The position numbers and the translations under genes are program-made. The notes below the pieces were generated by a model that was given only the letters and a program-made list of their open reading frames with translations, searched no databases and was not told the origin of the DNA. A DNA stretch of 64,000 bases, from positions 2,034,001-2,098,000 of the forward strand of contig NZ_CP021081.1 of assembly GCF_003444775.1 (NCBI RefSeq), in the 5' to 3' direction. Below are positions 1 through 12,526 of this stretch, piece after piece. Each line of letters starts with the position of its first letter. Position 1 is the first letter of the stretch. This DNA is from Deinococcus ficus (GTDB lineage: Bacteria > Deinococcota > Deinococci > Deinococcales > Deinococcaceae).

Positions 1-2320
1 GGAACACCAGGATCTGCGCCTGATGGTCCAGGTCGTGCGCGGCGCGGGCCTCCTCCAGCAGCGCCGCGGCCTGCTGCACGATCCCGGCGTGGTCGGGGGC
101 GGTGACGTGCAGGTTCAGCCACAGGTTCTTCACGCGCACCTGCAGGGGGGCGCCGGGCCCGAACAGCGGCGCGGCGCGCGGCAGAAGTTCCGTGACGCGG
201 GCCGCATCACCGACCTTCACCAGCGCGATCAGCAGGTTCATCAGGTACATCTGCTCCCGGCCGGGGTCGTTCAGGGCCTGCGCGAGGGCCAGCGCCTGCT
301 CCAGCAGGCCCGCAGCGACCCGCGTGCGGCCCTGCTTCTGCCGGATCACGGCCAGGGTGTTCAGGGCGCGCATGCGGTGGCCGGGGTCGTCGGCCAGCGG
401 GCCCTGCAGGAAGCGGCCGGCGAGCGTCTGGGCGTCCAGGAGCCGCTCGGCGCTCTGCGCGAGCCACATGGTGCAGATGGCCGCGGTGGCCTGCGTGTCG
501 GCGGGCGCGCCGGCGTCCTCCAGCGCGTCGGACAGCTGCTGGAAGACGTCCGTGCCGCTCTCGGCGGTGCCGCGCCCCAGGTGGTGGGCCATCAGCTGAT
601 TCAGGAGGGCGGGCGTGACCTCGCCAAATGAGATGGCGGCGTGCAGGGCCCGCACGATGTTCCCGAGGTCCGCCGCGACCTCCGGGCGGGTGGGCGCGCC
701 CCCACCCAGCAGGGTCAGGTAGTGGCGGGCATGGTCGCGTTCGGCCGTCCGGATCAGGGCCGGGTGTGCGGCGCCCACGTCGCGCAGGAAAGGCGTGAGG
801 GCGGCCGGGACGCGCAGGCGGTCGCTGCCCGGGCGGTAGGCCTCCAGGAACGCGCGGGCCAGCAGGGCGTCCAGTGCCGCGTCCGGAATGCCGAGCTGCG
901 CCGCGTCGTGCGGATCGAGGTCCGCGAAGACGCTGAGTTTCAGGGCGGCCTCACGCTCGGGGCCACCCAGCAGCGCCCAGGCGGGCCGGGCGGCCAGCAG
1001 CAGCCCCCGGTCCCCGTCGGCCCCGGCGCCCAGGCCCGCCTCGCGCAGGATGCGGGCGTGCACGTCCGCGAGGCCCTCGCGGCCCAGCCAGGACGCGGCC
1101 AGCGTCAGCGCCAGCGGGTGGCCTTCCAGGCGCCGGACGATTCCGGAGAGCAGCGCGGCGTCCGGCCCGCTGAAGTTCAGGTCGCGGCGCACGCGGGCGG
1201 CCTCGCGCATGAACAGCGCCGCGGCGGGACTGGCGTGCAGTTCCGGTTCGGTGGCGTCCGGCGCAGGGCACGGCAGGCCGCCCAGATGCAGCGTGAGGGC
1301 TGCGGGGGCGTCCGGGCGGGGCCGGCGGGTGCTGACCAGCCAGCAGACTCCGGGCAGCTGCGCCGCGGCGGCCGTGAGCCAGCGGCCCAGGTCCGCGAGG
1401 TCGTCCGGGCCGTCCAGCAGCACCAGCGTGCCCGGCGCCAGCGCGGAGCGCAGGTCCGCCCAGCCTCCCGGTCCGCCCTGCGCTCCGGCGAGGCCCTCCT
1501 GCACCTCGCTGGGGTGGTGCAGGCCCTGCGCACTCAGGTGCGTGACCGGGCGGCCCAGGGCGTGCCATTCGCGCAGCACCTCGCGGCCCAGCGCGGACTT
1601 CCCGATGCCGGGCGGGCCGGTGATCAGGGCCGCCGGCGCGGCCTGGGGGTCGGCCGCCCAGGCCAGCAGCCGGCCCACCTCGGCCGCGCGCCCCAGCAGC
1701 CGGCCCCCGGCGCTCACCTGGCCGCCGTCCCGCTGCTCGCCGTCCGGGCCGGTCAGGTCGGCGAGTTCGGCGCGGAGTTCGGCTTCCAGGGCGCTGCCGG
1801 GCAGGGTCAGGGCCAGCGCCTGCCGCAGCAGGTCCGGGGTGGCGGCCGCCGCGCCCGGCAGGCGGTAGGCCAGTTCGGCGTGGTGGGCCGCCGCGCCCGG
1901 GTCCAGCCCTGCGGCGGCCCGCAGGGTTTCGAGCTGCACGTGCAGCGCCAGCCGTTCGCGCTGCGCGAGCACCCAGTCCTCGAATTCGGGCAGGGTGCCG
2001 CTCAGGTCCGCGCCGTGCAGGAAGGGTCCGGGGTAGGCGTGCAGCGCCGCCAGCCCGCGGGCTGAGAGCAGGGTCAGGGCGTCGCAGGGGCCGGTCCAGG
2101 CCAGCGGGTCGTCGCCGTGCACGGCCGCGCCGGCCGCCTCACGCAGGGCGTGCAGGGCGACGCGCAGGCTGCTGTCCGGCTGCCGCGCCTGCGGCCACAG
2201 CAGTTCCGCCAGCGCCCGCCGGGCCGTGGGGCCCTCCACGGCGAGGTACGCGGCGAGCAGCAGCGGTTTGACCCGCCGGAAAGTGTGGAAGTGTAGTCCG
2301 CCCAGCGTCTGTAACGTCAT
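1..2320 (-). CDS. BTAD/AAA-type transcriptional regulator, 3' end missing
   Basis: This open frame runs from an ATG at 2320 off the left edge, giving 773 codons with no stop. The N-terminal ~180 residues start MTLQTLGGLHFHTFRRVK and then pass into an Ala/Leu-rich helical region, as in winged-helix plus BTAD (SARP/MalT-like) activators. An NTPase follows, with Walker A GPPGIGKS at residues 235-242 and a Walker B-like LVLLDGPDD near residue 305. The C-terminal part is helical repeats of TPR character (ALNTLAVIRQKQGRTR). A -10 box TACAAT lies at 2361-2356 on the minus strand. These STAND-family regulators usually sense a ligand through the repeat domain; the target here is unknown. It is divergent from murF. 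Family is secure, function is not. Confidence 0.8.
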   Translation of the reverse strand, partial: MTLQTLGGLHFHTFRRVKPLLLAAYLAVEGPTARRALAELLWPQARQPDSSLRVALHALREAAGAAVHGDDPLAWTGPCDALTLLSARGLAALHAYPGPFLHGADLSGTLPEFEDWVLAQRERLALHVQLETLRAAAGLDPGAAAHHAELAYRLPGAAAATPDLLRQALALTLPGSALEAELRAELADLTGPDGEQRDGGQVSAGGRLLGRAAEVGRLLAWAADPQAAPAALITGPPGIGKSALGREVLREWHALGRPVTHLSAQGLHHPSEVQEGLAGAQGGPGGWADLRSALAPGTLVLLDGPDDLADLGRWLTAAAAQLPGVCWLVSTRRPRPDAPAALTLHLGGLPCPAPDATEPELHASPAAALFMREAARVRRDLNFSGPDAALLSGIVRRLEGHPLALTLAASWLGREGLADVHARILREAGLGAGADGDRGLLLAARPAWALLGGPEREAALKLSVFADLDPHDAAQLGIPDAALDALLARAFLEAYRPGSDRLRVPAALTPFLRDVGAAHPALIRTAERDHARHYLTLLGGGAPTRPEVAADLGNIVRALHAAISFGEVTPALLNQLMAHHLGRGTAESGTDVFQQLSDALEDAGAPADTQATAAICTMWLAQSAERLLDAQTLAGRFLQGPLADDPGHRMRALNTLAVIRQKQGRTRVAAGLLEQALALAQALNDPGREQMYLMNLLIALVKVGDAARVTELLPRAAPLFGPGAPLQVRVKNLWLNLHVTAPDHAGIVQQAAALLEEARAAHDLDHQAQILVF

Positions 2321-2423
2321 TGCCTGATGTCCTGTGGGCCTCCCGGGTGCCCCGCATTGTAGAGGCCGGCCGCCGCCGGGGGGGCATGGCGGGGCGCTGA
2401 CCGGCGGGTGGTAGCGTAACCGG

Positions 2424-3725
2424 ATGCTGGACCCGCACGCCTCCCTGCCGTATTCCGCGACTGTTCACCCGGACGCCCGGCGCGCCAAACGCCTCACCTG
2501 GGATTCCCGCGAGGCGGGCCCGGACGTGGCGTTCGTGGCGCTGCCCGGCGAGAAGATGCATGGCAACGCCTTCGTGCAGCAGGCCCTGGACCGCGGCGCG
2601 CCCTTCGTGCTCACCGACCAGGACGTGCCCCGCGCGGTGCGCGTGCCGGAGGGCGGGGCGCAGGCGGCGCTGTTCGCGTGGGCGCGGCGGGAACGCGCGA
2701 GGAACCGGCTGGTGGTGGGCATCACCGGCAGCGCCGGCAAGACCACCGCGAAGACGTACGTGGCGGCCGCCCTGGACGCGCACGCGATGCCGGTGTTCAA
2801 CACCATGCCGGCCATCGCGTGCTTCCTGATCCAGTTCGGGGCGAGCCCGCGCCCGCTGGTGGTGGAGATGGGCATCGACCGGCTGGGTGAGATGGCGGAA
2901 CTGATGGACCTCGTGCGGCCCGACGTGGGCGTGGTCACGACCATCGGCCCGGCGCACCTGGAGGGGCTGGGCAGCGTGGAGAACATCGTGCGGGAGAAGG
3001 GCCTGATCCTGGCGGCCCCGCGCGCGCTGGTGGGGGCGCAGGCGGCCGCCCACTACCCGGGCGTGGACAGCTACGGTTTCGGGGACGTGACCTTCGCTGG
3101 GCAGGACCTGGAGATCACGCCGCAGGTGGCACGCTTCTGCTTCGGGTCCTGGCGGGTGATCCTGCCGCTCGCCTCGCGCGTGCAGGCGGAGGCGGCCGTG
3201 CTGGGTTTGCAGCTCGCGCGGGAGGCGGGCCTCACGATGCTGGACGCCGCGGTGCGCCTGTCGGTCGCCAGCGTGCCCGGCGGGCGGTACCGGGTGCTGC
3301 CCGGGCGCTTCACGATCATCGACGACGCGTACAACGCCTCCCCCGTGGCGGTCCGCGCGGCGCTGGACGCCTTGCAGGCCCAGCCGGGGCGGCACGTCAG
3401 CGTGCTGGGGCACATGCTGGAACTCGGGGAGCAGGAGCGCGCCCTGCACGCCGAGGTGGGCGCCTACGCCCGTGAGCGGGCCGACCTGACCTTCGGCGTG
3501 GGGCCCCTGGCGGCGGAGCTGGGCGACCGGGCGTACGCGACCGTGCCGGAGCTGCTGGACGCGCTGAAGGCCGAGCTGCGGGACGGGGACGTGGTGCTGG
3601 TCAAGGCCAGCCGGGGCATCTCCATGACGCCCGCCGAACGCCTGCAGGCCGGGGTGGGCCTGGACGTCGTGGTGAACGAACTGCAGGCGTGGCGTGACGC
3701 GCCCACCCCGGCCGCGGGCCACTAG
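2424..3725 (+). CDS. murF: UDP-N-acetylmuramoyl-tripeptide--D-alanyl-D-alanine ligase
   Basis: Cytoplasmic Mur ligase that adds the D-Ala-D-Ala dipeptide to the UDP-MurNAc-tripeptide, the last soluble step of peptidoglycan precursor synthesis. The 433-residue protein has the MurF order: an N-terminal substrate domain with LTWDSREAGP, an ATP loop GITGSAGKTTAK near residues 99-110, the FNTMPAIACF region, EMGIDRLGEM, the TTIGPAHLEGLGS motif and the C-terminal IIDDAYNASPVAV plus GHMLELGEQE motifs typical of MurF rather than MurC/D/E. Length is close to other MurF proteins. A TAGCGT -10-like box at 2412-2417 sits 6 nt before the ATG and no ribosome binding site is visible, so translation is probably leaderless. 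Confidence 0.95.
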   Translation: MLDPHASLPYSATVHPDARRAKRLTWDSREAGPDVAFVALPGEKMHGNAFVQQALDRGAPFVLTDQDVPRAVRVPEGGAQAALFAWARRERARNRLVVGITGSAGKTTAKTYVAAALDAHAMPVFNTMPAIACFLIQFGASPRPLVVEMGIDRLGEMAELMDLVRPDVGVVTTIGPAHLEGLGSVENIVREKGLILAAPRALVGAQAAAHYPGVDSYGFGDVTFAGQDLEITPQVARFCFGSWRVILPLASRVQAEAAVLGLQLAREAGLTMLDAAVRLSVASVPGGRYRVLPGRFTIIDDAYNASPVAVRAALDALQAQPGRHVSVLGHMLELGEQERALHAEVGAYARERADLTFGVGPLAAELGDRAYATVPELLDALKAELRDGDVVLVKASRGISMTPAERLQAGVGLDVVVNELQAWRDAPTPAAGH

Positions 3726-3777
3726 GCCGCCCGCGGGCCTCACCGGGTTCTCGGGCGCGGTGGGGAGAATGGGAAGC

Positions 3778-4587
3778 ATGCTGCCACTGCTGCCCGCGTC
3801 CCGTCTCGCCTCCGCCGCCCTGCTGGGGGCCGCCCTGCTGGGCGCCTGCGCCCCGGCACCCGCCCGGACGGCGGGACCGGCGGCCGCAGGCACGCCGGGA
3901 CTGCAGGTGGCGGCGGAGGTCGAGGCGGACGCGGCCGCCTTCCGCGCAGCGTTCAGTGATCTGGGTGTGGCCTGGGTGGCGGCGGGGCGGGCGTGCGTGG
4001 CGCGCGCGCCGGAGTACCGCGCGACCTGCCCGAAGCTGCCGCCGGTGGTGGACGTCGCCTGGGACGGCCTGGACGTCTGGGCGGCGGTGCCGTCGCTGGC
4101 GCAGGTGGTGACCGTGGACCGCGCGCCCCGGAACGTGAACGTGGGGCGGGTGGTGCGCCTGAGTGCGGTCGCGGCCTACCGTGAGGACGGCAGCGCCGTG
4201 TCGTACGCCGGCGTGGCACGGCCGGGCGTGCTGGGCGCGCCCAGCGCCGCCCTGACCGGCGGGGACGGCGTGGATTACGCGCGGGTGCGGGGCACACTGG
4301 TGCGCGTGCCGGACGGCGTGCTGCTGCGCGGCGCGGCCGGGCCGTACCTGGTGGTCACGCCGGGCGGCGCCGAGGCGGCCGAGGCGCCGGAGGTCGTGAC
4401 GGCCGCCGGGCGGTACCGCCTGGCCGGTGGGGTGCTGGACTGGCGGGACGGGGCGGGCGTGGTGCGGGCCCGGGTGCCGCACGGTCCGGGCCGGGTGGGC
4501 CGGGTGGGGCAGGAGATCGTGACGGTCAGTGCGGCGGGCACCGTGCGGCGGTTCACGCCGGACCTCTCGGCCGAGCTGACCCGCTGA
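3778..4587 (+). CDS. predicted lipoprotein of unknown function
   Basis: A 269-residue protein starting MLPLLPASRLASAALL, with a lipobox LLGAC at residues 19-23, so it should be lipidated and held on the outside of the inner membrane or on the outer membrane. The start at 3778 is preferred over upstream in-frame codons because GGGGAG lies about 10 nt before it and the signal peptide then has normal length. The mature part is rich in Val/Gly beta-strand-like segments (WDGLDVWAAVPSLAQVV, VTAAGRYRLAGGVLDW), suggesting a propeller or beta-sandwich; I recognise no enzyme motif. It starts 52 nt after murF and may be cotranscribed with it. A terminator follows. Confidence 0.75.
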   Translation: MLPLLPASRLASAALLGAALLGACAPAPARTAGPAAAGTPGLQVAAEVEADAAAFRAAFSDLGVAWVAAGRACVARAPEYRATCPKLPPVVDVAWDGLDVWAAVPSLAQVVTVDRAPRNVNVGRVVRLSAVAAYREDGSAVSYAGVARPGVLGAPSAALTGGDGVDYARVRGTLVRVPDGVLLRGAAGPYLVVTPGGAEAAEAPEVVTAAGRYRLAGGVLDWRDGAGVVRARVPHGPGRVGRVGQEIVTVSAAGTVRRFTPDLSAELTR

Positions 4588-4613
4588 TCTGCCCCCGTCC
4601 GGGGGGCCCGGGA

Positions 4614-4648
4614 CCGCCAGGAAGCTGCGCCTGGCGGACCTTTCTTTT
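4614..4648 (+). terminator. intrinsic terminator after the murF/lipoprotein genes
   Basis: Perfect 8-bp stem CCGCCAGG (4614-4621) and CCTGGCGG (4630-4637) with an 8-nt loop, followed by ACC and TTTCTTTT. It separates the lipoprotein gene from the pil cluster. The rest of the gap to pilM (4649-4842) is AT-richer than its surroundings and probably holds the pil promoter; TAAACT at 4816-4821 is a possible -10 without a good -35. Confidence 0.8.
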
Positions 4649-4842
4649 GACCGTGAAAAACCTCTGAGAATTGATGTGCGGAAGGTGTCAGAGTGCCGAG
4701 AGATTGCTAATGTTTTGATGTCCCCGTGAGGTTTCTCACCGACTTGAGTCCGGTTTCGGTTCGTCCCCTCCGTCTTCTCGCACCTCTGGATGCCTCCCAC
4801 CAGATGAGTGAATGCTAAACTTCGCCTGATCCTGGAGGGAGA

Positions 4843-6021
4843 ATGTCGAGTTTCCTGCAACGCCTGCTTAACCCGCGCCCGAACGCCCTCGGAGTGGAAA
4901 TCGGAACGAGTTCCATCAAGGTCGTCGCGCTGCGCCCCGGCTCTCCGCCCTCTCTCCAGCACGCGCTGATGATCCCCACCCCGATCGGCAGCATGCGTGA
5001 CGGTCTGGTCGTCGAACCCCAGGCGGTCGCCACCGAGCTGAAAAACCTGCTGGCGGAGCACAAGATCACCACCCGCCACGCCGTGACCGCCGTGCCCAAC
5101 CAGTCGGCCGTCACGCGCAACATCATGGTGCCCAAGATGGACCGCAAGGACCTTCAGGAAGCCATCAAGTGGGAGGCCGAGCGGTACATCCCGTACCCCA
5201 TCGACGAGGTCAGCCTGGACTTCGACCTGCTCGACGACCCCACCACCATCCCCGAGGACGGCCAGATGGAGGTCCTGATCGCCGCGGCGCCCAGCGAGGC
5301 CGTCGCGCGGCAGATCGAGGTGCTGCGCCTCGCCGGCCTGGAACCCACCGTGGTGGACCTCAAATCCTTCGCGGCGCTGCGCGCCCTGCGCGGCAACCTG
5401 CTTGGCGAGCACCTCACCAAGAGCACCCTGACCGGCACCAACTACACCGAGTCCGGCGAGGTCGCCCTGGTGCTGGAGATCGGCGCGAGCGGCAGCGTGA
5501 TCAACCTCGTGCGCGGCGACCGCGTGCTGATGGCCCGCAACATCAACATCAGCGCCGACGACTTCACCACCGCCCTCCAGAAGGCCTTTGACCTGGACTT
5601 CACGGCCGCCGAGGAAGTCAAGCTGGGCTACGCCACCGCCACCACGCCCACCGAGGACGAGGAAGACCTCCTGAACTTCGACATGGCGCGCGAGCAGTAC
5701 AGCCCCGCCCGGGTGTTTGAGGTGATCCGCCCCGTGCTGGGCGACCTGATCACCGAGATCCGCCGCAGTCTGGAATTCTACCGCGTGCAGAGCGGCGACG
5801 TGGTCATCGACCGGACCTTCCTGGCCGGCGGCGGCGCGAAACTCCGCGGCCTGTCCGCAGCCATCAGCGACGCGCTGGGCTTCCGGGTGGAGGTCGCCAG
5901 CCCCTGGCTGACCGTCCAGACCGACCAGGCGAACGTGGACACCGGCTACCTCCAGGCGAACGGCCCGGAATTCACCGTGCCGCTGGGCCTCGCGCTGCGG
6001 GGGGTGAAAGCCAATGGTTGA
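4843..6021 (+). CDS. pilM: type IV pilus assembly protein PilM
   Basis: Actin-like cytoplasmic ATPase-fold protein of the type IV pilus alignment subcomplex; it binds the N-terminal tail of PilN at the inner membrane. The 392 residues show the PilM hallmarks: LGVEIGTSSIKVVAL at about 16-30 (phosphate-1 loop), KWEAERYIPYPIDEV near 107-121, ALVLEIGASGSVINLV (phosphate-2) near 208-223 and FLAGGGAKLRGLS near 326-338. A good ribosome binding site, GGAGGGA, precedes the ATG. It is the first gene of pilMNO-P-like-Q; neighbouring genes overlap by 4-8 nt, so it is one translationally coupled operon. Confidence 0.96.
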   Translation: MSSFLQRLLNPRPNALGVEIGTSSIKVVALRPGSPPSLQHALMIPTPIGSMRDGLVVEPQAVATELKNLLAEHKITTRHAVTAVPNQSAVTRNIMVPKMDRKDLQEAIKWEAERYIPYPIDEVSLDFDLLDDPTTIPEDGQMEVLIAAAPSEAVARQIEVLRLAGLEPTVVDLKSFAALRALRGNLLGEHLTKSTLTGTNYTESGEVALVLEIGASGSVINLVRGDRVLMARNINISADDFTTALQKAFDLDFTAAEEVKLGYATATTPTEDEEDLLNFDMAREQYSPARVFEVIRPVLGDLITEIRRSLEFYRVQSGDVVIDRTFLAGGGAKLRGLSAAISDALGFRVEVASPWLTVQTDQANVDTGYLQANGPEFTVPLGLALRGVKANG

Positions 6022-6703
6022 GATCAACCTGCTGCCGCAACAGGACCGCGCGCGCACGCAGCCCAGCGCCTGGCGCTACGCCACGGTGGTGCTGCCCATC
6101 GTGACCGCCGCCGGGATCCTGATTCCGGAAGTGATGACCGCCACCACCATCTCCAACCTGCGCAAGGAACTCGACCAGCTCAACGGCGAGATCACCACCC
6201 TGACGCCCGCGAAAAACGAGTTCGACGCGCTCACCACCGAGAAACGCAACCTGATGCAGACGACGGCGATCGCGCAGCAGCTCGCCAGCGGCAAGTCCTA
6301 CTGGTCCAACGACATCGCGTCGTTCACCCGCCGCCTCCCGCAGAGCAGCGGCGTGGCGGTCAAGACCATGACCATCAAGCCCATGGACGCTGCGCAGCTC
6401 ACCAGCAACCAGCAGAGCGGCATCTACGTCGGCAAGAGCGTCACGCGCGAAATCGACATCACCGGGCAGGCCACCGGCCAGCAGGCGGTCGTGAACTTCC
6501 TGAACACCTACGAGAACGACCCGAACTTCGGCGTGAACTTCAAGAGCATGCAGAAAGACGGCGAGACCAGCGACTACACCTTCAGCGCCACGGTCGGCGT
6601 GGTCGGCGCGGCCCCCACGCCCGCCGCCGGCACGCCGGGCACGGCCACCCCCACCGCCGCTCCGGCGGCCCCCCCGGCCGCGCCCGCCAGCGGAGGCCAA
6701 TGA
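6014..6703 (+). CDS. pilN: type IV pilus assembly protein PilN
   Basis: Inner-membrane component of the pilus alignment complex, 229 aa. The short cytoplasmic N-terminus starts MVEINLLPQQDRAR, matching the conserved PilN INLLPxR motif that inserts into PilM. It is followed by one membrane segment at about residues 23-42, a coiled coil (ISNLRKELDQLNGEI) and a periplasmic ferredoxin-like domain. The last ~30 residues are an Ala/Pro/Thr-rich tail, longer than in many PilN proteins. The start overlaps pilM by 8 nt, which supports stoichiometric expression with it. Confidence 0.93.
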   Translation: MVEINLLPQQDRARTQPSAWRYATVVLPIVTAAGILIPEVMTATTISNLRKELDQLNGEITTLTPAKNEFDALTTEKRNLMQTTAIAQQLASGKSYWSNDIASFTRRLPQSSGVAVKTMTIKPMDAAQLTSNQQSGIYVGKSVTREIDITGQATGQQAVVNFLNTYENDPNFGVNFKSMQKDGETSDYTFSATVGVVGAAPTPAAGTPGTATPTAAPAAPPAAPASGGQ

Positions 6704-7344
6704 TGTTCGACAAGATGCCGCCCCGCAACCTGTTCCTGATCACGCTGGCCGCCTGCCTGGCGGTGGCCGGCATGTGGTACACGCTGCGCTTCAAACCCCG
6801 CCAGGACGAGATCGCCCTGCTGCGCACCGACGTGCAGACCGCGCAGGACAAGGTCGCGCAGTACCGCACCGCGCAGGCGCAGCTCCCGGCCCTGCGGGAG
6901 GAAGTCGCCAAACTGCGCGTCGAGCAGGCCGAGTTCCTCCGCGCCCTGCCGAACACCGCGAACTTCGGCTCGGTCCTGAACGAACTGCGCCAGACCAGCG
7001 CCTCCAACGGCGTGAACCTCACCAACGTGACCGTCTCCACCGGCGCGGCCACCGGGCTCCCGGCCGGCGTGCGCCCCATCGCGCTGACCCTGAACCTCAA
7101 CGGCAAGTTCCGCAACGTGTACCGCACCATCCAGTCCGTGGAGACCATGGGCCGCTTCACGAACATCAACAGCGTGGCCCTGCAACTGCCGCAGGCGGAC
7201 AGCCTGGACCCGGACCTGGAAAGCAATCTGGGCCTGACCGTGTACACCTATGATCCCAACCTGGCGGCCGCCCCGGCCGACCCGAACGCTGCCCCGGCGG
7301 CGCCGGCGGCCGCGCCGGCCGCCCCGGCTGGAGGTGCCCAGTGA
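6700..7344 (+). CDS. pilO: type IV pilus assembly protein PilO
   Basis: Bitopic inner-membrane protein that heterodimerises with PilN in the periplasm, 214 aa. It has one N-terminal membrane helix (NLFLITLAACLAVAGMWY, about residues 10-27), then a coiled coil (VQTAQDKVAQYRTAQAQL and the following heptads) and a globular ferredoxin-like domain. It ends with a Pro/Ala-rich tail similar to that of the preceding PilN, an arrangement seen in both proteins here. The start codon overlaps the pilN stop by 4 nt; the second codon is also ATG and could be the start. Position and topology identify it; primary sequence similarity in this family is low. Confidence 0.9.
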   Translation: MMFDKMPPRNLFLITLAACLAVAGMWYTLRFKPRQDEIALLRTDVQTAQDKVAQYRTAQAQLPALREEVAKLRVEQAEFLRALPNTANFGSVLNELRQTSASNGVNLTNVTVSTGAATGLPAGVRPIALTLNLNGKFRNVYRTIQSVETMGRFTNINSVALQLPQADSLDPDLESNLGLTVYTYDPNLAAAPADPNAAPAAPAAAPAAPAGGAQ

Positions 7345-8549
7345 CCCGTGAGCCTGCCTCCGTGAAACCGGCCGGGCCGGGGGGCCTCGCCCTGTCCCGC
7401 GAGATGAAACTGGTGCTGCTGCTGCTGGGCATGGTCGCCCTGATCGGCGCGTGGTACCTGTGGACCAGCACCCGCGCGCCCGCCGAGGAAACCGGGGTGC
7501 CCACCCCGCCCACCGCCGAGGGCACCCCCAACGCCGGCACGGACGGCACCGGCACCCCGGACGGCGCGGGTGAGAACGGCGGCGTGACCACCGTGACGCC
7601 CGCCCCGAACTCAGAGGCCGGCAGCCCCGACCAGGGCGGCGTGAACGTCGCCACGCCCGGCCCGGTGGACGTGGAGGTGGCCCCGCCCTTCCCGGACGCC
7701 GAGACCGGCACGACCGCCGAAACGGCCCCCAAGACGCCCACCCCGGACGGCATCAACCCCGACACGGCGCTCGCCAGCGTGCCCGGGCAGAACCCCTTCC
7801 AGCCCCTGCGCGTCGAGACGGACGCGACGGCCAGCACCCCGGCCGCCAGCGTGCCCACGCCCGCCCCGACCGCCAGCGTGCCCGTCCCCGAGGCGCCTGT
7901 CAGCGTCGCGCCGATCAGCGTGGATCCCATCGGCACCAGCGGCGGCGCCCTGAGCATCACCCCGGTCCCCGGCAGCACCGCCAGCAGCGCCCGGCCCGGC
8001 ACCAGCGGCGGCCTGGCCTTCCCGACCATCCCCGGCAGCAGCACCCCGCCGAAGGTCACCATCACGCCCATTCCCGCGTCGGGCGGCAGCGTGACCAGCA
8101 TCCCCGGCACCACCATCCCGGGCGGCACCGTGAGCATTCCGGGCAGCACCGTCACCCCACCCCCTGTGGCACCGCCCGTGGCCGGCGTGACGGCCCCCAC
8201 CCCCACCACGCCCGTGCCCGCCGGCACGCCCGGCGACACCGTCAGCAGCGCACCCGCGGCCGGCAACCCGCAGGTCATCACCGAACTGGGCGCCGCGGCC
8301 CCCACGCCCACCCCGATCACCACCACGTCCGCACTGGATTCCGCCCTGCAGACCCGCGGCGTGAGCCTGAACGGCGTGGTGCTGGGCCCGCAGAGCACCG
8401 CGATCTTCAAGGGCAACGACGGGTTCACGGTCGTGTCGGTCGGCCAGACGCTTCCCGACTCGCAGATCACCCTGAAAGCCGTCAGCGCGACCTCCGCGAC
8501 CCTGGCCCTCGGCAACGAAACCAAGACTCTTGAACTGGACAAAAGGTGA
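7341..8549 (+). CDS. PilP-position pilus protein with long Pro/Thr/Gly linker
   Basis: A 402-residue protein with GTG start overlapping pilO by 4 nt. One membrane helix (MKLVLLLLGMVALIGAWYLW) lies at about residues 29-48. Then come some 280 residues of low-complexity Pro/Thr/Gly/Ser sequence and a C-terminal ~75-residue domain (RGVSLNGVVLGPQST, FTVVSVGQTLPDSQITLKAV) resembling the HR/PilP domains of GspC and PilP that bind the secretin N-domains. It sits where PilP (or Thermus PilW) lies, between pilO and pilQ. I infer that it connects the inner-membrane PilMNO complex to PilQ across a wide periplasm. It has no lipobox, unlike classical PilP. Confidence 0.8.
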   Translation: MTREPASVKPAGPGGLALSREMKLVLLLLGMVALIGAWYLWTSTRAPAEETGVPTPPTAEGTPNAGTDGTGTPDGAGENGGVTTVTPAPNSEAGSPDQGGVNVATPGPVDVEVAPPFPDAETGTTAETAPKTPTPDGINPDTALASVPGQNPFQPLRVETDATASTPAASVPTPAPTASVPVPEAPVSVAPISVDPIGTSGGALSITPVPGSTASSARPGTSGGLAFPTIPGSSTPPKVTITPIPASGGSVTSIPGTTIPGGTVSIPGSTVTPPPVAPPVAGVTAPTPTTPVPAGTPGDTVSSAPAAGNPQVITELGAAAPTPTPITTTSALDSALQTRGVSLNGVVLGPQSTAIFKGNDGFTVVSVGQTLPDSQITLKAVSATSATLALGNETKTLELDKR

Positions 8550-8552
8550 GCC

Positions 8553-10559
<2,007 letters not shown>

Positions 10560-10576
10560 CCCCACCATTCCAAGGC

Positions 10577-10603
10577 AGGCACCTCCGCGCGGGGTGCCTT
10601 TCT
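10577..10603 (+). terminator. intrinsic terminator of the pil operon
   Basis: AGGCACC (10577-10583) pairs with GGTGCCT (10593-10599) across a GC-rich loop and runs into TTTCT. It lies 18 nt after the pilQ stop. Confidence 0.75.
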
Positions 10604-10666
10604 GCTGCCGGCTCTGTTTGGGCAGGGCCGCCCTGTGAGGCGTGCGGGGCCGCTACAGTCGGCCGT

Positions 10667-11815
<1,149 letters not shown>

Positions 11816-11914
11816 AGGTCCGTGGAGTCCGGCGCGCCGGAGGGCGCATCCCTAAGTCCAGCCATAAGCCCCGCTGACCTGTTCGCGGGATGGGGCTGCC
11901 GTACACTGTCCCCC

Positions 11915-12526
11915 ATGTTCACGGGCCTCATCGAACGGCCGGTCACGTGGGTGGCCCTGGCGGGGTTCATGGGAACCGGGAAAAGCCGCATCGGCTGGGA
12001 GCTGTCCCGGGCGCTGGCGCTGCATTTCGTGGACACCGACAAGCTGATCACGCGGGTGGTCGGCAAGAGCATCCCCGAGGTCTTCGCGCAGGAAGGCGAG
12101 GCGTTCTTCCGCGCCTGCGAGCGCGAGGTGGTGGGCCGCGTCACCCGGCTGGACCACGCGGTGATCAGCCTGGGCGGCGGGACCTTCATTCACGAGGAGA
12201 ACCGCCGGGTGCTGCTGGAACGCGGGCCGGTGGTGGTGCTGTGGGCCAGCCCGGAAACGGTGTACCAGCGCACCCGGCACAGCGAGCGGCCCCTGCTGCG
12301 CACCGAGGACCCCCTGGAGCGCATCCGGACGCTGATGGACGAGCGCGAGCCGGTGTACCGGCAGGGCACCATTCACGTGCACAGCGACGGCCGGCCCAGC
12401 GAGGAACTGGTAGAGGAGATCATTGAGCGGCTGTGGTCGTGGAGTGACGTGCACCGCGCGTGGCCGGCGGAGGACACCGATCGGCCCGCGGAGGGCGTGC
12501 TGGTCGGGGACCGTGCGCCGGATTGA
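11915..12526 (+). CDS. aroK: shikimate kinase
   Basis: ATP-dependent phosphorylation of shikimate. The 203-residue protein has the P-loop [11 protein letters not shown] (about residues 19-29), the shikimate-binding Asp in [20 protein letters not shown], and the lid region RHSERPLL. An in-frame ATG exists further upstream at 11822, but 11915 is chosen because a -10 box TACACT (11902-11907) ends 7 nt before it and the extra residues look unlike coding sequence. The C-terminal ~30 residues ([16 protein letters not shown]) extend past the usual kinase end and overlap the aroB start. Confidence 0.94.
   Translation: MFTGLIERPVTWVALAGFMGTGKSRIGWELSRALALHFVDTDKLITRVVGKSIPEVFAQEGEAFFRACEREVVGRVTRLDHAVISLGGGTFIHEENRRVLLERGPVVVLWASPETVYQRTRHSERPLLRTEDPLERIRTLMDEREPVYRQGTIHVHSDGRPSEELVEEIIERLWSWSDVHRAWPAEDTDRPAEGVLVGDRAPD

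Noticed and set aside
2309..2327. Radiation/desiccation response motif at the start of the BTAD regulator gene
   Set aside because: TAACGTCATTG resembles half of the palindromic motif, but the second half does not fit and the site overlaps the start codon.
4743..4749. HAIR operator upstream of pilM
   Set aside because: CTTGAGT is a perfect half-site but no inverted ACTCAAG partner lies 7 nt away.
3601..6057. Long minus-strand frame across murF, the lipoprotein and pilM
   Set aside because: Same GC-driven shadow effect; no domain and no promoter geometry, while the plus-strand genes are well supported.
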